Shown in pieces: positions 6,322 through 6,810 of a DNA stretch of 6,810 nt. The stretch is taken from positions 1-6,810 of the forward strand of contig CALGBN010000326.1 in NCBI GenBank assembly GCA_937877765.1. The letters are read 5' to 3'. Below the pieces are notes generated by a model that ran no database searches, was not told the origin of the DNA, and was given only the letters and a program-made list of their open reading frames with translations. Source of the stretch: Candidatus Bathyarchaeota archaeon (GTDB taxonomy: Archaea > Thermoproteota > Bathyarchaeia > TCS64). The position numbers were made by a program, and so were the translations under genes. The number at the start of each line of letters is the position of its first letter. Positions within the stretch are counted from its first letter, which is position 1.

Positions 6322-6756
6322 ATTTTTTACCCGGTTTTCTTTTTAACTCGGTTCCGCATATTGGGCATCTGTTGTCTTCCTGTGGCGTTGTGTATTGTTT
6401 TCTACATCCGGGGCAGTAGTGTATCCACTGGAATCTTCGTTTGATGCCCCGCGTGTTCATACCCCTATAGCTGAGTCCAAGCTCGTCTGCTAGATTCTGT
6501 ACACTATAATCGTCAGATACTAGAGTGGCGTCTCCTATTTGGTGTGTTATTGCTAGTACGCTGATGTCTGTCTCTGAGAGGGATTGTGCTTCTCCCATCC
6601 GCTTAGCTTGAGATACAATATGTTTTATCGATGCTTCAATGGGTGCCTGTACGATTAGTTTGCCTGTATGTCTCCAGTTTTCTGCTCTTATTCGCGCCAT
6701 ATCGTCCCGTATCTCATCCAGCACCAATGGCGTTGTGTGCAATCTGGTTTCTGTGT
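6299..6756 (-). CDS. nob1: Endoribonuclease Nob1 (PIN domain plus zinc ribbon), N-terminus missing
   Basis: C-terminal part, about 150 residues, of the archaeal Nob1 nuclease that makes the 3'-end cut of small-subunit rRNA precursors. Numbered from the TTG at 6742, the PIN domain shows HTTPLVLDEIRD (2-13), the acidic motif SETDISVLA with D59, and SDDYSVQN with D77 and D78. The zinc ribbon follows with cysteines C110, C113, C126 and C129, then a basic tail (KRKPGKKSRRR). The frame stays open past the TTG into the Tn5 mosaic end, and roughly 20-25 residues including the first PIN aspartate (VLDTS-like) are absent, so the truncation is caused by the fragment end, not by gene decay. TTG at 6742 is therefore not the true start. 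It converges on and overlaps the amidohydrolase by 23 nt and ends in TAA. Confidence 0.93.
6323..6344 (+). terminator. Possible T-rich terminator after the amidohydrolase
   Basis: Immediately after the TAG stop the plus strand has T runs of 6, 4 and 5 bases. Archaeal RNA polymerase can stop on such tracts without a hairpin. The same bases encode the lysine-rich tail of Nob1 on the other strand, so the T-richness may simply reflect lysine codons. Confidence 0.3.
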
Positions 6757-6810
6757 CTGTCTCTTATACACATCTGACGCTGCCGACGAATTAGACGGTG
6801 TAGATCTCGG
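6757..6810 (+). other. Illumina Nextera P5-side adapter (non-biological)
   Basis: This is the mirror of the left end. Positions 6757-6775 are the reverse complement of the Tn5 mosaic end, 6776-6789 the Nextera read-1 segment, 6790-6797 an index (ATTAGACG, the reverse complement of what I recall as S510), and 6798-6810 the start of P5, cut short. Genomic sequence ends at 6756. Confidence 0.98.

Overview
This 6.8-kb window is a genomic fragment carrying untrimmed Illumina Nextera adapters at both ends (1-68 and 6757-6810). Only 69-6756 is biological. The organism is most likely an archaeon. The right edge encodes a Nob1-type PIN/zinc-ribbon endoribonuclease, a protein of archaeal and eukaryotic ribosome maturation. 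TTG and GTG starts are frequent, TATA-like boxes lie 20-40 bp before several starts, and there is a CHASE4 sensor kinase with stand-alone receivers, a combination common in archaea. By eye GC is in the mid-40s percent. The phylum cannot be fixed from this window; an Asgard, bathyarchaeal or methanogen lineage would all be compatible.

Layout. (1) 229-2853, + strand: a two-component cluster of two small receiver-only response regulators (127 aa each) followed by a 590-aa membrane histidine kinase (CHASE4 sensor, HAMP, HisKA, HATPase). The second receiver and the kinase are 11 bp apart and look co-transcribed. Neither receiver has an output domain, so signalling must pass through other proteins. 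(2) 4886-2834, - strand: a two-gene ABC-2 type transporter operon (ATPase, then permease) with an 8-nt overlap and a strong internal Shine-Dalgarno. (3) 4981-6321, + strand, divergent from the transporter across a 94-bp promoter region: a cyclic amidohydrolase of the dihydroorotase/hydantoinase/allantoinase superfamily, interrupted by an in-frame TAG at codon 50 but otherwise intact. (4) 6756-6299, - strand: Nob1, cut off at its N-terminus by the end of the fragment. Both convergent gene pairs overlap at their 3' ends, by 20 and 23 nt, so the genome is compact. All gene-free stretches are under 200 bp.

Main points for a second look are the amber codon in an otherwise intact amidohydrolase (sequencing or amplification error, fresh nonsense mutation, or recoding such as pyrrolysine), the absence from that enzyme of the residues that define true dihydroorotases, an abrupt change in codon choice within the same gene, and the adapter ends, which mean the window's limits are artefacts. 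I found no CRISPR array, tRNA, rRNA, insertion sequence or convincing new multi-gene system.
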